Shown piece by piece: positions 1 to 8,558 of a stretch of DNA of 53,316 nt (its first letter is position 1; the number at the start of each line of letters is the position of its first letter). Source of the DNA: Deltaproteobacteria bacterium (GTDB taxonomy: Bacteria; Desulfobacterota; Desulfarculia; Adiutricales; Adiutricaceae); assembly GCA_031279515.1 (NCBI GenBank), contig JAITII010000079.1, forward strand, positions 1 through 53,316, in the 5' to 3' direction. A program made the position numbers and the translations under genes. Below the pieces are notes generated by a model, which worked only from the letters and a program-made list of their open reading frames with translations, was not told the origin of the DNA and did not search any database.

Positions 1-261
1 GGAGACGGAAGATATGACGCTAAGTATAAAGCACCTGATGGTACAGTTTTTATTTTTGAGATTAAATATTGTGCGCTCACTACTGCAATAGGTGACCAAA
101 TAACAGAACAGGAAATGGAAGAGATGGAAAATGTTACTACTGTTGCTATCAAGCAAATAGAAGAAAAGCAATATACCAAACCCTATAGATTACCAGGTGC
201 CCAAAATTACAAAGTAGCTCTTGTGATAGCAAAAAGAACAGAAGTTTTTTGTCACTTTTAA
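1..261 (+). CDS. C-terminal end of a PD-(D/E)XK nuclease-family protein (5' truncated)
   Basis: An open frame enters from the left edge and stops with TAA at 259-261, giving 86 residues. It begins GDGRYD, followed by FEIKY about 14 residues later, so an Asp (residue 6), Glu (20) and Lys (22) are spaced like the D...E-x-K catalytic triad of PD-(D/E)XK nucleases. It then has AIKQIEEKQYTKPY, typical of the C-terminal domain of the large bacterial family of AAA-ATPase-like proteins ending in a PDDEXK_9 (DUF1703) domain. In that family an ATPase-like half precedes this segment; here it would lie outside the window. The gene is AT-rich like the next 2 kb. Such genes are common in multicopy, mobile or horizontally moved form in anaerobes. 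The family call rests on the motif pattern only. Confidence 0.72.
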   Translation, partial: GDGRYDAKYKAPDGTVFIFEIKYCALTTAIGDQITEQEMEEMENVTTVAIKQIEEKQYTKPYRLPGAQNYKVALVIAKRTEVFCHF

Positions 262-885
262 GAAAGAGGAAATTTGACGGTTAATTTTACTTCTTATAGC
301 ACTACAAAATCTTTTTTTCACATTAGGCTTTGTGTATATAACTGAACAAACTCCATCTTTCAAGTATCATCTAGGAAAAGGCTAGAAATTTTGTGGTACA
401 TCAAACTAAATAATTATTGTAGATAAATAAATCTCTAGACTTTCCTCACTAGTCCTTAGGGTAATATCTATAAAACTCCACTTAGTTTTTTTCTCCCAGC
501 AGAGCCATTTGAGGATAGGGTCATCTTTGGCAGCCTTATTAGTACCCCGGCGGATTATTTCTAGACATTTATAAATCCCTGTGTTTCATATGTTTCACAG
601 ATATAGGTCTTTTTTTCTCCTTACCTTTAGAGAGAACTCGCTTTTTTCTGACGCATATGTTTAGAAATGGTAGGTAATATCTTATAAGAGTATTTTATTT
701 TCCTGCATAGATTATGCACTATGAAATTTGAAAACGCAATAGTTTTTTTAAAATAATCACAAACAATTTTCAAAATATTTATTCCTTTATTAATGCAGCC
801 TTTTGTTTAAAAAAATTTGATATTCTATATAGAGAAAGCTGTTTCATTGTTCTAATAATTTGCGTCGGGGTAATAATGTAAAATT
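262..885. other. AT-rich intergenic region, no gene seen
   Basis: About 620 bases of AT-rich sequence between the nuclease tail and the convergent orphan gene. I see no convincing coding frame with a ribosome binding site, no strong hairpin with a T-run, and no tRNA-like fold. Short A/T runs around 740-840 could contain promoters but nothing distinctive. Confidence 0.6.
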
Positions 886-1773
886 TTATCTTTGTATGCT
901 CCACATGTCATCGCCAGGCACTTTGATAATTTCCCAGCCAATTGCTGGTGACATGAGCTCAGAGAGAGCCTCTTCTATGAACTCCTTTTTATCATCAAAA
1001 TCAGGCAAATTAGGTATGAAATACAAATATTCTTCAAGAGTTGCTTGCGAGACTATTGCTTTATCTCCCGGCGCAATTTTTGAGCTTAGCAAATGGTGCA
1101 AAAGTCTAGTAGCTTCGGATTTTATTGCTATTATTTCATTAAAGATTATTTCTTTCGCTTGATTGAATACCTTACCTATGGGTATAATTCCTCGTACTGT
1201 TGAAAAATTACCTGTATCTTTATCAAGAGAATATCCATGAATGACCTGATTTGTTTCAGTGTATTTTTGATTATTGTTTATTTCAACTTGTAAATTATAT
1301 TCTTGATGATGTAATTTGATTAAAGACCTTTCAAAAAGCATAATCTGTGCAGCTACTGGGAATGTTAGTAATGGAGAATTAATTTTTTGAAAAAAATCAA
1401 CAACATTATCTTCAACCATCGAATATTCCATATTTTTTTGATATTTCGATGTAAAGACGATTGCTGCATCTTCTAAACGAACCTCCTCGTGGTCTTCTAC
1501 AGACCACGTTTGTTGCGCAAAAGTAAAAGGTTTCTCAAAAAAGAAAAGACCTTGCATAATGTGTAAATCATTTATATCAAGTAGTGATACAGTATTATAA
1601 AATAATACACTGTGATGATCTTGTTTGTAATAGAGCTCATACGGTGTGTTTGGATTGTGATGTTTTCTATATGCGCTGATAAATTTAGGTAAGCGGAATA
1701 AACCAGGGACAGAGCACAAGGCCCAAGGAATTTTGAAAGCTTTGGGTTTAAAATTATAAATATCGTTTTCCAT
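886..1773 (-). CDS. Orphan 295-aa protein, possibly replication-initiator-like
   Basis: I do not recognise this protein with confidence. It is soluble, with no signal peptide or membrane segment. The C-terminal third contains FNEIIAIKSEATRLLHHLLSSKIAPGDKAIVS and a following predicted helix (ATLEEYLYFIPNL): a stretch resembling a winged-helix half of TrfA/RepA-type plasmid replication initiators, where a helix ending in a His-Leu-Leu-Ser-like turn precedes a proline-glycine turn and a recognition helix. The N-terminal half (LFRLPKFISAYRKHH...LFYNTVSLLDINDLHIMQGLFFFE) would be compatible with the first winged helix, but this is only a resemblance. The start is ATG at 1773; no clear ribosome binding site precedes it. 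Base composition is as AT-rich as the flanks, suggesting acquired DNA. An alternative is a conserved protein of unknown function. Confidence 0.5.
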   Translation of the reverse strand: MENDIYNFKPKAFKIPWALCSVPGLFRLPKFISAYRKHHNPNTPYELYYKQDHHSVLFYNTVSLLDINDLHIMQGLFFFEKPFTFAQQTWSVEDHEEVRLEDAAIVFTSKYQKNMEYSMVEDNVVDFFQKINSPLLTFPVAAQIMLFERSLIKLHHQEYNLQVEINNNQKYTETNQVIHGYSLDKDTGNFSTVRGIIPIGKVFNQAKEIIFNEIIAIKSEATRLLHHLLSSKIAPGDKAIVSQATLEEYLYFIPNLPDFDDKKEFIEEALSELMSPAIGWEIIKVPGDDMWSIQR

Positions 1774-2266
1774 AGGGAAATATTTTGACCTAAGTATTAA
1801 TTATTTTGGAAACTATTATGATTCATGAAATGAGAGTAAAATTTTTTGATGCTTTTATGATCGGTACATAAAAAGTAGGCAATAAGCTGACAAAATCAAT
1901 TTGCAAGCTATGTAATCTAGTGAATGAATTGTATTATTACTAATTTTTGGCTAATTTTTGTCAGATTGAATTCTTGTAGACTTTTTACGTTTCAATCCTT
2001 TTATATTTGTTAAATGTTCAATGTGTAAAACCCCCTTTTCGAAAAATAAATTGGTTTAGAGTACAGTATATAGATATTTTGTTTGAAGACCCTAATCCAT
2101 TTAGTATTTTAATGTTATAACATGTTTACGGGGAAGCTTTTTACATAGTTATTTTAAATTACTAAATAGAAACAATGATTGTCAACAAAAAAATGAAATT
2201 GTCGGAGCAAAATAGCTTCCGGGCTCTAGGTAAAAGCTAATCATTGATATAAAAGGCCCCGGGGCC
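1774..2266. other. AT-rich intergenic region upstream of the orphan gene
   Basis: About 490 bases, strongly AT-rich, holding the presumed promoter of the minus-strand orphan gene and, at its right end, the terminator of aconitase. No coding frame, repeat array or RNA gene is evident. Confidence 0.6.
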
Positions 2267-2268
2267 TT
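2253..2268 (-). terminator. Terminator after aconitase
   Basis: AAGGCCCC followed by GGGGCCTT is a perfect 16-base palindrome that overlaps the aconitase stop codon. Read on the minus strand it is followed by TTATAT, so it can act as an intrinsic terminator with a four-base loop. Confidence 0.6.
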
Positions 2269-4192
2269 ATTTTCCTTGAGAGGAGAGGGCGAGAAGTCCT
2301 CCTGCCAAAAGCATTGCTACTTGGCGGCTGGAGGCATCCAGCCTCACTTCAAAGTCCCTTTCTAAGGTCCTGTTGTGTACTGTAAAGATAGCGTCTGGAG
2401 CCAGTTTTCCTCTTATATCTTCAATTTCCAATTGATGGCCTTGGGACATTAGATGCCGCTCTTCTGGGTTTACGAAGATAAGGGGAAGAAGGCCAAAATT
2501 GCATAAATTGGCCTGATGGATGCGGGCAAAGCTTAAGGCTATGATCCCAGTTAGACCTAAGTAGCGAGGTGCCAGGGCAGCGTGTTCACGGCTGGAGCCT
2601 TGTCCGTAGTTAAGCCCAGCTATGACAAAGCCGCTTTTAGTCTCCAGTTGGCGCTCGGGGTACTTGGGGTCAATATTTGAGAATATGTACTTGGAGATGG
2701 CAGGAATATTGGCGCGTAGGGCCAGGATATGCGCTCCAGCCGGAAGGATGTCATCGGTTGTGACATTGTCTCCTAGGCTAAGCATTACCTGGGCCTTTAT
2801 CTTGTCAGCTAGGGGCTCAAATTTAGGAAGGGGAGCTATGGAGGGCCCTCTTATAATTTCTACTTTTTCTGCCGGTGGAGCTGGAGGCACAAAGAGGGAA
2901 TCATCCACTTCAAAGCCCGCAGGGACCGACACTTCTATAGGGGGGCCTAGTTTAGCCGGCGAGCGGAGCTCGCCGGCTAAGGCTGAGGCCGCTGCAGTTT
3001 CCGGGGAGACCAAATAGATTTCCGCCGAGGGGGTGCCGCTGCGGCCTGGAAAGTTACGATTGGAGGTCCTGATTGATACCCCACCGGTTTGAGGGGCTTG
3101 GCCCACACCATTGCAAAAGCCGCAGGCCACCTCCATGAGTCTGGCCCCGGAGGCTATGATGTCATTTAAGGACCCGCTTTTAGCGATGGCTAAAAGGACT
3201 TGGCGGGAACCGGGTGCCACTATGAGGCTCACATCATCTGGTATTTTTTTCCCTTTTAAGATCATGGCTACCTTAGTCAAATCCTCAAAGGAGGAGTTGG
3301 TACAGGAGCCTATGGCCACCTGGTTACATTTGATGCCTTCCAAGTCCCGAACGGGTGATACCTTGTCCGGGGAATGGGGAGCTGCCACTAAAGGCTCTAG
3401 GGAGGAAAGGTTTAAAATTAGCTCCGAGTCATAGTTGGCATCTGGATCAGCTGCCAGGGGCTTATAGTCCTGGGGCCTTTGTTGGGCAACTAAAAATTCT
3501 TGGGTGCGAAAATCTGAGGGAAAGATGGAGGTAATAGCCCCGGTCTCTATGCTCATGTTACTTATGGTGGCCCTTTCAGTAACGCTGAGGTTCTTTAGCC
3601 CTTCTCCTGCAAATTCCAGGATATAGCCCCTCCCTCCAGAGACAGTCAAAAGATTTAAGATCATGAGAGCGGCATCCTTGGCAGTGGTCCAGGGACCCAG
3701 ACTCCCAGTGACTGTTATTTTTTTTATCTTTGGCATCCTAAAATAAAAGGGCGCACCTCCCATGGCAACTGCCACGTCCAGTCCTCCGGCGCCAATTGCC
3801 AGTTGCCCCACGGCTCCGCCTGTGGTGGTGTGGCTATCAGCTCCCAAGAGGGTGTCGCCTGGGGTGCTGAAGCGCTCTAAATTGAGTTGGTGACAGATGC
3901 CGTTTCCCACCTTGGAGTAGTAAAGCCCGAACTTTGAGGCGCAGGTGCGCAGAAAGGCGTGGTCATCGGCATTGTTGGAGGTGACCTGTAGGATATTGTG
4001 GTCCGAGTAGATAAGTGACCTTTTGGTCTTTACCCTGTCGCAGCCCAAGGCCTCGAACTGGAGCATGGCCATTTGGCCTGTGGCGTCATGGACTAGGGTC
4101 TGGTCTATTTTTATCCCTATCTCTTGTCCTGGGAGCATGTCTCCGGATTGGAGGTGTTTTTCTATGATTTTTTCCGTAAGGTTATGAGGCAT
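2267..4192 (-). CDS. acn: Aconitate hydratase (short single-chain form)
   Basis: Interconverts citrate and isocitrate with a [4Fe-4S] cluster in the cytosolic TCA segment. The chain is about 641 residues, the short form common in Desulfobacterota and clostridia and shorter than the roughly 890-aa AcnA. Visible family landmarks are GADSHTTTGGAVGQLAIGAGG in the first quarter, the cluster-cysteine motifs IGSCTNSSFEDL and ACGFCNGVGQAP, and a C-terminal swivel domain with LNYGQGSSREHAALAPRYLG and FARIHQANLCNFGLLPL. An upstream TTG at 4207 is in frame, but the ATG at 4192 is preferred because AGGAAG lies about four bases ahead of it and homologues begin near MPHNLTEKI. It lies downstream of icd, with a terminator-like hairpin in the 117-base gap, so the two consecutive TCA-cycle enzymes are neighbours on one strand. 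Confidence 0.95.
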   Translation of the reverse strand: MPHNLTEKIIEKHLQSGDMLPGQEIGIKIDQTLVHDATGQMAMLQFEALGCDRVKTKRSLIYSDHNILQVTSNNADDHAFLRTCASKFGLYYSKVGNGICHQLNLERFSTPGDTLLGADSHTTTGGAVGQLAIGAGGLDVAVAMGGAPFYFRMPKIKKITVTGSLGPWTTAKDAALMILNLLTVSGGRGYILEFAGEGLKNLSVTERATISNMSIETGAITSIFPSDFRTQEFLVAQQRPQDYKPLAADPDANYDSELILNLSSLEPLVAAPHSPDKVSPVRDLEGIKCNQVAIGSCTNSSFEDLTKVAMILKGKKIPDDVSLIVAPGSRQVLLAIAKSGSLNDIIASGARLMEVACGFCNGVGQAPQTGGVSIRTSNRNFPGRSGTPSAEIYLVSPETAAASALAGELRSPAKLGPPIEVSVPAGFEVDDSLFVPPAPPAEKVEIIRGPSIAPLPKFEPLADKIKAQVMLSLGDNVTTDDILPAGAHILALRANIPAISKYIFSNIDPKYPERQLETKSGFVIAGLNYGQGSSREHAALAPRYLGLTGIIALSFARIHQANLCNFGLLPLIFVNPEERHLMSQGHQLEIEDIRGKLAPDAIFTVHNRTLERDFEVRLDASSRQVAMLLAGGLLALSSQGK

Positions 4193-4263
4193 AATACTTC
4201 CTGGCAAAGCTAAAGGGGCGTAGATTTCCCTATGTTTTTAAATAAGAGCTTGGATTTAGCCTT

Positions 4264-4293
4264 TAAAAAAACCTTTAGCCCAATTTTTGGGCT
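4264..4293 (-). terminator. Hairpin after icd, possible intrinsic terminator
   Basis: On the minus strand AGCCCAA, a three-base loop and TTGGGCT form a stem; five bases later comes a run of seven T. The gap between stem and T-run weakens it, so it may terminate icd transcripts partially before aconitase. Confidence 0.5.
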
Positions 4294-4309
4294 CAAGATT
4301 TTTGTTTTT

Positions 4310-5494
4310 TTAAAGTACTTTGAGGATCTTTTCCCCAAAGGCCCTGGTGCCTACTGGGGTAGCTTCTGGGAGCTGGCGGGCAAGGTCGCCTGTCATGAAG
4401 CCAAGTCCTATAACATTTGAAAGGGCCTTACGAATGAGGACTCCGGCATCTTCCCAGCCCAGATAATCCAGCATGAGGGCACCGGATAAAAGAAGGGAGG
4501 AGGGATTTGCAAAATCCTTACCTGTATACTTGGGGGCTGTGCCGTGGATTGCCTCAAAAACTGCGATCCCGTCGCCTATGTTGGCCCCAGGGGCAATGCC
4601 TAGGCCGCCTATCTGGGCGGCTAAGGCGTCTGAAAGATAGTCGCCGTTCAAATTGGGCGTAGCTATGACGGAGTATTCGTCCGGGCGCAAGAGGGTCTGC
4701 ATAAACATGTTATCCGCTATGCGGTCCTTTATGACTATGCGCTCATCGGAGGGCTCTTTTTCACTTTCTGGAACAGTTTGTAAGCCAAATTCAGTTTTGG
4801 CCACCTCATAGCCCCAGGTCCTAAATGCCCCTTCCGTGTATTTCATGATATTTCCCTTATGCACCAGGGTAACGGAGGGGCATTTATTTTTAATGGCCCA
4901 TTCTATTGCCATGCGCACGAGCCTTTTGGAGGCCTTTTGGGTCATGGGCTTGATACCCAAGGCAGGGGAGGGCGCAAGGGGCACATTGAGTTGGAGGCGT
5001 AAAAATTGAGCCAAGGCCTCGGCATCGCTACTGCCGCTGGGCCATTCTAAACCGGCATAGACGTCTTCTGTGTTCTCCCTAAAGATGACCATATTGAGCT
5101 TTTGAGGGGCTTTTACTGGGCTGGGGACCCCTTTTATGTGACTTATAGGTCTTACGCAGGCGTAGAGGTCTAAGGCCTGGCGGATGAAAACATTTAAGCT
5201 TCTGATGCCTCCTCCCACAGGGGTGGAAAGGGGGCCTTTGATACTTACCCTATGCTCCTTTAAGGCCTGTAAGGTTTCTTCTGGTAGGTGCTTATTATAT
5301 TTGGCATAGGCTACTTCTCCGGCAGGAAAGGCTTGGAAGTGGACCCTGCGGCCGGTCTTTTGGGCAGCGGCTTCCAAAATAGGTTTGACCGTAGCCCAGA
5401 GCTCCGGGCCCACGCCGTCTCCTTCTATTACGGGGATTATTGGGTCATTGGGGACATAAAGCTTGTTATCTTGGACGCTTATCTTTTGGGGCAT
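4310..5494 (-). CDS. icd: Isocitrate dehydrogenase, NADP-type (E. coli-like)
   Basis: Oxidative decarboxylation of isocitrate to 2-oxoglutarate. The 394-residue chain starts with the family signature IPVIEGDGVGPELW. It carries the substrate loop GGGIRSLNVFIRQALDLY; the Ser in GGIRSLNV corresponds to the serine phosphorylated by AceK in enteric bacteria. It also has MVIFRENTEDVYAGLEW, LVHKGNIMKYTEGAFRTWGYE, NLNGDYLSDALAAQIGGLGIAPGANIGD and EAIHGTAPKYTGKD. Length and motifs match the NADP-dependent class of E. coli Icd. The ATG at 5494 has GGAAA just upstream. It sits between cobS and acn on the minus strand, separated from cobS by a 128-base spacer of degenerate repeats. No aceK is present, so regulation by phosphorylation is unsupported. 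Confidence 0.96.
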   Translation of the reverse strand: MPQKISVQDNKLYVPNDPIIPVIEGDGVGPELWATVKPILEAAAQKTGRRVHFQAFPAGEVAYAKYNKHLPEETLQALKEHRVSIKGPLSTPVGGGIRSLNVFIRQALDLYACVRPISHIKGVPSPVKAPQKLNMVIFRENTEDVYAGLEWPSGSSDAEALAQFLRLQLNVPLAPSPALGIKPMTQKASKRLVRMAIEWAIKNKCPSVTLVHKGNIMKYTEGAFRTWGYEVAKTEFGLQTVPESEKEPSDERIVIKDRIADNMFMQTLLRPDEYSVIATPNLNGDYLSDALAAQIGGLGIAPGANIGDGIAVFEAIHGTAPKYTGKDFANPSSLLLSGALMLDYLGWEDAGVLIRKALSNVIGLGFMTGDLARQLPEATPVGTRAFGEKILKVL

Positions 5495-5522
5495 GGGTTT
5501 CCAACTTTAATACCTTCAAGTA

Positions 5523-5604
5523 TTCAAAGGCTAATTTTTAGGCCCTTCATGTTCAAAGGCTAACTTTAAGGCCTCCTGCATCAAAGGCCAATTAGGATGA
5601 GGCC
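5523..5604. repeat. Three degenerate direct repeats between cobS and icd
   Basis: Three related units begin at about 5523, 5552 and 5580, spaced 28-29 bases apart. Each has TCAAAGGCTAA or TCAAAGGCCAA followed by AGGCC. Each unit is also weakly self-complementary (GGCTAA...TTAGGCC). They occupy the leader of icd on the minus strand and could be protein-binding or remnants of duplication. Confidence 0.55.
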
Positions 5605-5622
5605 AAGGAGCCTAAGCTCTTC

Positions 5623-6372
5623 TTAAGATAGCAAAAGGAAGAATAAGAGGGTAGCTAACTCCGAGAGCTCAGTAGTAGCCCCTAAGAGGTCACCTGTTAC
5701 TCCTTTAAGGGTGAGATTCCAGACAATTACTAGGATAAAGCCCACTAAAAGGGCAAAAATAGAGCATATAAATGTATGTAGCCCAAACAGGGCGGATATG
5801 ACAATTGTTACGGAGGAGGCGAAAAAGAGGGTCCCAGGACCAGCGTATTCCACCATCCACTGACCTAGTCCCCCGGAGGGACGGGCGTAGTTGCAGAAGG
5901 TGGTTACCACCGTAGTGGATAGCCGTCCCCAGGCGGGAAAGAGGAAAAGGACAAAAGCCTGTCCTGGGTGGTTAAACAAGGCCCCCAAAAGGGCGACTTT
6001 GAGGAGGATATCTAAGATGATAGCCAGGACCCCAAATGTTCCCTGGTGGGGATCTTTCATAATAGCTAGTTTTTCTTCCTGGGATCTGTGGGAAAGTAGA
6101 CCGTCCATGGTGTCCGCCAGACCATCCAAGTGGAATCCCCGGGTAAGTATCACTAAAAAGGTGGTAACTAGGATAGGTATGATAGACGCCGGAGGGTCGA
6201 AGGCCTCCAGGGTGAAACGGAATAAAAAGAGAAACAAACCTATTACCAGGCCCACCAAGGGAAACATGGCCGGTAGGCGGCCAAAATCTTTTGGTTCCAT
6301 GCGGTCATCGCTTCCAAAAGGAAGGATGGTCATAAAGCCCAAGACATTGATAAATTGCTTTAAAAATCTCAT
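5623..6372 (-). CDS. cobS: Cobalamin synthase (adenosylcobinamide-GDP ribazoletransferase)
   Basis: Joins adenosylcobinamide-GDP with alpha-ribazole (or another lower-ligand riboside) to complete the nucleotide loop of cobalamin; an integral inner-membrane enzyme. The 249-residue chain is hydrophobic with about six or seven membrane segments. It shows the family motifs RGFHLDGLADTMDGL (around residue 78), the acidic cluster expected to bind metal and GDP, and IMKDPHQGTFGVLAI. Length is normal. It is the first gene of a minus-strand run cobS-icd-acn; no other cob gene is next to it, so the rest of the pathway must lie elsewhere. I looked for a cobalamin riboswitch in its upstream region and did not find one. 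The ATG at 6372 has only a weak ribosome binding site. Confidence 0.93.
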   Translation of the reverse strand: MRFLKQFINVLGFMTILPFGSDDRMEPKDFGRLPAMFPLVGLVIGLFLFLFRFTLEAFDPPASIIPILVTTFLVILTRGFHLDGLADTMDGLLSHRSQEEKLAIMKDPHQGTFGVLAIILDILLKVALLGALFNHPGQAFVLFLFPAWGRLSTTVVTTFCNYARPSGGLGQWMVEYAGPGTLFFASSVTIVISALFGLHTFICSIFALLVGFILVIVWNLTLKGVTGDLLGATTELSELATLLFFLLLS

Positions 6373-7216
6373 GAAAACCAGCTTTTATTAGTTTTTGGCC
6401 CTTTTTAATCTAAGTTAATTAGGTGGTTATTGTAGCACAAGGGCCAATTATTACAAAAAGCCCAGCTAGGTAAAGTTTTTCTGCGGCATAAAAGCTCGCG
6501 ATGTCGGCCTATAGTGGGGAAAAATTGAAAATAAGAAGCCAGTAAAAAAAATCTTGAATTAAGCCCCCTCTTATAGTAAGAATGTTCCCATCATGCGCGA
6601 GACTAAGGGGCTAATATGGTCGGAACCTAAGTCCTTTATGTTTTAATCTTGATATTTATTATATTAATAGTATATTGTATCTGTATATAAGTTAAGATAC
6701 TATTTTTGACAAGGATACTAGTTATAAATACTTTTGATACACATATTATATAATCTAATTTAAATTATTTAACTAAACAATCAGTTTAAATTATATTAAT
6801 TATAGCTTTTTCTTGTTTTATTTGCTAAAACAAACTATCTTTAGAGATAATTTTGGGAGGGCCAGATAAATATCTTTAGGTTTTTTAAAACATCGGGGAT
6901 TATAACCAAGCTTTAAGCAGAGTTTTGGCCCATCTTCAATATTTTAAAAGAGGTCCTCATTTATCAAAGGAGTTTTTACACATTTTATGAAATCCGTCTA
7001 AATATTTGTGAGGTTTTTTCGTAGGAGATTAATATTCTCCAAGGAGGCTATTGCCTTTTGCCCAAAAGGCCATAAAATTATAGAAATAGAGAAAAGGCGT
7101 TATTTTAGGCGGACAAGAAAAAATTTTAGGGTCTTTAGAAAGATAAAGTAGTGCCTTAAAGGCAAAAATTTTTTTGACGGTATTGGGCCGCTTTTAGCGG
7201 CTCTAAGATAAAATAA
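6373..7216. other. Long AT-rich intergenic region between divergent cobS and gcvH-like gene
   Basis: About 840 bases without a convincing gene. The left part (6390-6620) would hold the cobS promoter. A TTGACA at 6706-6711 followed by AT-rich sequence looks like a possible plus-strand -35 element. A short GCCGCTTTTAGCGGC hairpin lies near 7188-7202. Nothing else is recognisable. Confidence 0.5.
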
Positions 7217-7331
7217 GCCTCCAGCTTATCTTGTTTCTTTGGGGGAAAAATCAAGGCGGTTTTTGTTTTTCCCACGAAGCTTTGCAAGAAGGTTTAAAGA
7301 CCCGCCCGCTTAAGGGATTGGGACGCTGGAG
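7217..7331 (+). promoter_or_regulatory. Foldable 5' leader of the gcvH-like gene
   Basis: CTCCAGC (7219-7225) can pair with GCTGGAG (7325-7331), and inside it GGCGG (7255-7259) with CCGCC (7302-7306), giving a nested structure of about 113 nt that ends 30 bases before the GTG start. I do not recognise the glycine riboswitch core or any other known class. Pairings were found by eye only. Confidence 0.35.
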
Positions 7332-7361
7332 CATCAAATTAACCCAAACTGGAGGTTATTT

Positions 7362-7859
7362 GTGGACGATCAAACAAGATTCACCATAGATCATATCTGG
7401 GTGAAGTTGGAAGAGGACAACAGTGCAGTTGTCGGGATTACTGAGACACCCTTAAGGATGATCCAGGACTATAACCATATAGTATTTCCCGAAGAGGGCT
7501 TGGAAGTTTCCAAAGATGAGGTTATAGCGACCATTTTGGAGGGCAATAAAACCTTGTTCTCTGTAATTAGCCCCATTACCGGGGAGGTCTTAGCCATTAA
7601 CGAGGATATAGAAGATGCCTTAGATGTGCTCTTAGAGGATAACTTTGAAGAGGGATGGCTTGTCCGCCTGTCCATTCTGCTTCCAGAGGAGTTGGAGGAG
7701 CTTTTGACCAAAGCCGAGTACGAGCAATACATCTCTGAAGATGACATTGACGACGACGACTACGATGAAGATGACGACTACAGCGCTGAGGACGATGAGG
7801 ACGATGAGGACGACTACGATGACGATGACGATGACGATGACGAGGAAGACTACTATTAA
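7362..7859 (+). CDS. GcvH-like lipoyl-domain protein with acidic C-terminal tail
   Basis: Residues 1-115 read as a glycine-cleavage H-protein-like lipoyl domain: FTIDHIWVKLEED...VVGITE, then GNKTLFSVISPITGEVLAINE. Lys63 stands eight residues before the conserved Pro, exactly where the lipoylated Lys of GcvH (K-x7-P...GEV) lies, so it may be lipoylated. After the domain comes a tail of about 45 residues made almost only of Asp, Glu and Tyr (about residues 120-165), encoded by GAC/GAT/GAG triplet runs. The start is GTG at 7362 with GGAGG ten bases upstream. No gcvT, gcvP or lipoate ligase gene is adjacent, so it could serve a distant glycine cleavage system or be one of the stand-alone H-like proteins used in lipoyl relay or sulfur metabolism. 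The acidic tail is unusual. Confidence 0.75.
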   Translation: MDDQTRFTIDHIWVKLEEDNSAVVGITETPLRMIQDYNHIVFPEEGLEVSKDEVIATILEGNKTLFSVISPITGEVLAINEDIEDALDVLLEDNFEEGWLVRLSILLPEELEELLTKAEYEQYISEDDIDDDDYDEDDDYSAEDDEDDEDDYDDDDDDDDEEDYY

Positions 7860-7895
7860 GCCTGTGCGCCCAAAAACTGGCAGATAGATACAATT

Positions 7896-7929
7896 AAAGC
7901 CCTAGCAAGAAGCTTTTTGCTAGGGCTTT
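7896..7929. terminator. Bidirectional terminator between convergent genes
   Basis: AAAGCCCTAGCAA and TTGCTAGGGCTTT form a 13-bp stem with an eight-base loop, with A- and T-rich flanks on both sides. It lies between the convergent gcvH-like gene and the nitroreductase gene and can serve both. Confidence 0.8.
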
Positions 7930-7955
7930 AATATTATTTAAGAGCTAATTGCCTT

Positions 7956-8558
7956 CTATCCTTTGTGGCCGATGGACTGGACCACCAAGACCTGGTAATC
8001 ATCGGGCAGCTTAAGCTGGCCTTTGAGCTCATCTGCCCCTGTGGTCTTAACCACATTGGCAAGATTGGCTGAAGCACAGTACAGGCCAACGGACTGGTAA
8101 GCTGACCCGGCGTGTAAGGCGCCGAACTTGTTGTCTGGAGCAGCGTAGAGCAGGGTCAAGGGGGAATTGGCGTATTTTTTGGTGAAATCCCCTTCCAGGG
8201 CCAGGGTTAAGGTGTTATTTTCCGCGTTATAGAGGTAGACCCCAGTGGTTAACACGGCATAGACCGCAAGTTCCTTGCGGTCCCTGGCGGTGGGTATCGT
8301 GCGCTTCCCGTCATCTCGGGTGACGCCAAAGGCGGACCAGAGGATCTGGGAGAGATCTTTATCATCCAGCGCTTGGGGTGAAAAGCTCCTATTGGAAGCC
8401 CGCGAAGCTAAGGCTTCATTCAAAGGCATGCCCCCTGTCTTTTCCGGGGCTGGAAGCTGGATAGTGGTGTCCTGGGCCATGGAATTCTGGGGTGAACCGG
8501 AGGACCAGGCAAGGACAATAGCTAAGACTAAAAGGACTCTGAAAATAAAAGTTAGCAT
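7956..8558 (-). CDS. Exported SagB-type nitroreductase-family protein
   Basis: A 200-residue protein starting with a hydrophobic segment (FIFRVLLVLAIVLAW) and a likely signal peptidase site near SMAQ, so probably periplasmic or lipid-free exported. The mature part has PLNEALASRASNRSF (FMN-binding arginine/serine region), LSQILWSAFGVTRDDGKRTIPTARDRKEL, LTLLYAAPDNKFG, HAGSAYQSVGLYCASANL and a final VQSIGHKG. These are hallmarks of the SagB/ThcOx subgroup of FMN-dependent nitroreductases, and the Gly-x-Gly-type C-terminal loop is conserved. No lantibiotic or thiazole gene is near, so a role in peptide modification is not supported; a periplasmic oxidoreductase is more likely. The gene is monocistronic and converges on the gcvH-like gene. 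Confidence 0.82.
   Translation of the reverse strand: MLTFIFRVLLVLAIVLAWSSGSPQNSMAQDTTIQLPAPEKTGGMPLNEALASRASNRSFSPQALDDKDLSQILWSAFGVTRDDGKRTIPTARDRKELAVYAVLTTGVYLYNAENNTLTLALEGDFTKKYANSPLTLLYAAPDNKFGALHAGSAYQSVGLYCASANLANVVKTTGADELKGQLKLPDDYQVLVVQSIGHKG

Noticed and set aside
6373-6700. Possible cobalamin riboswitch upstream of cobS
   Set aside because: No B12 box or core sequence could be found on the minus strand there.
7217-7331. Glycine riboswitch before the GcvH-like gene
   Set aside because: The conserved glycine aptamer core is not visible although the leader can fold.
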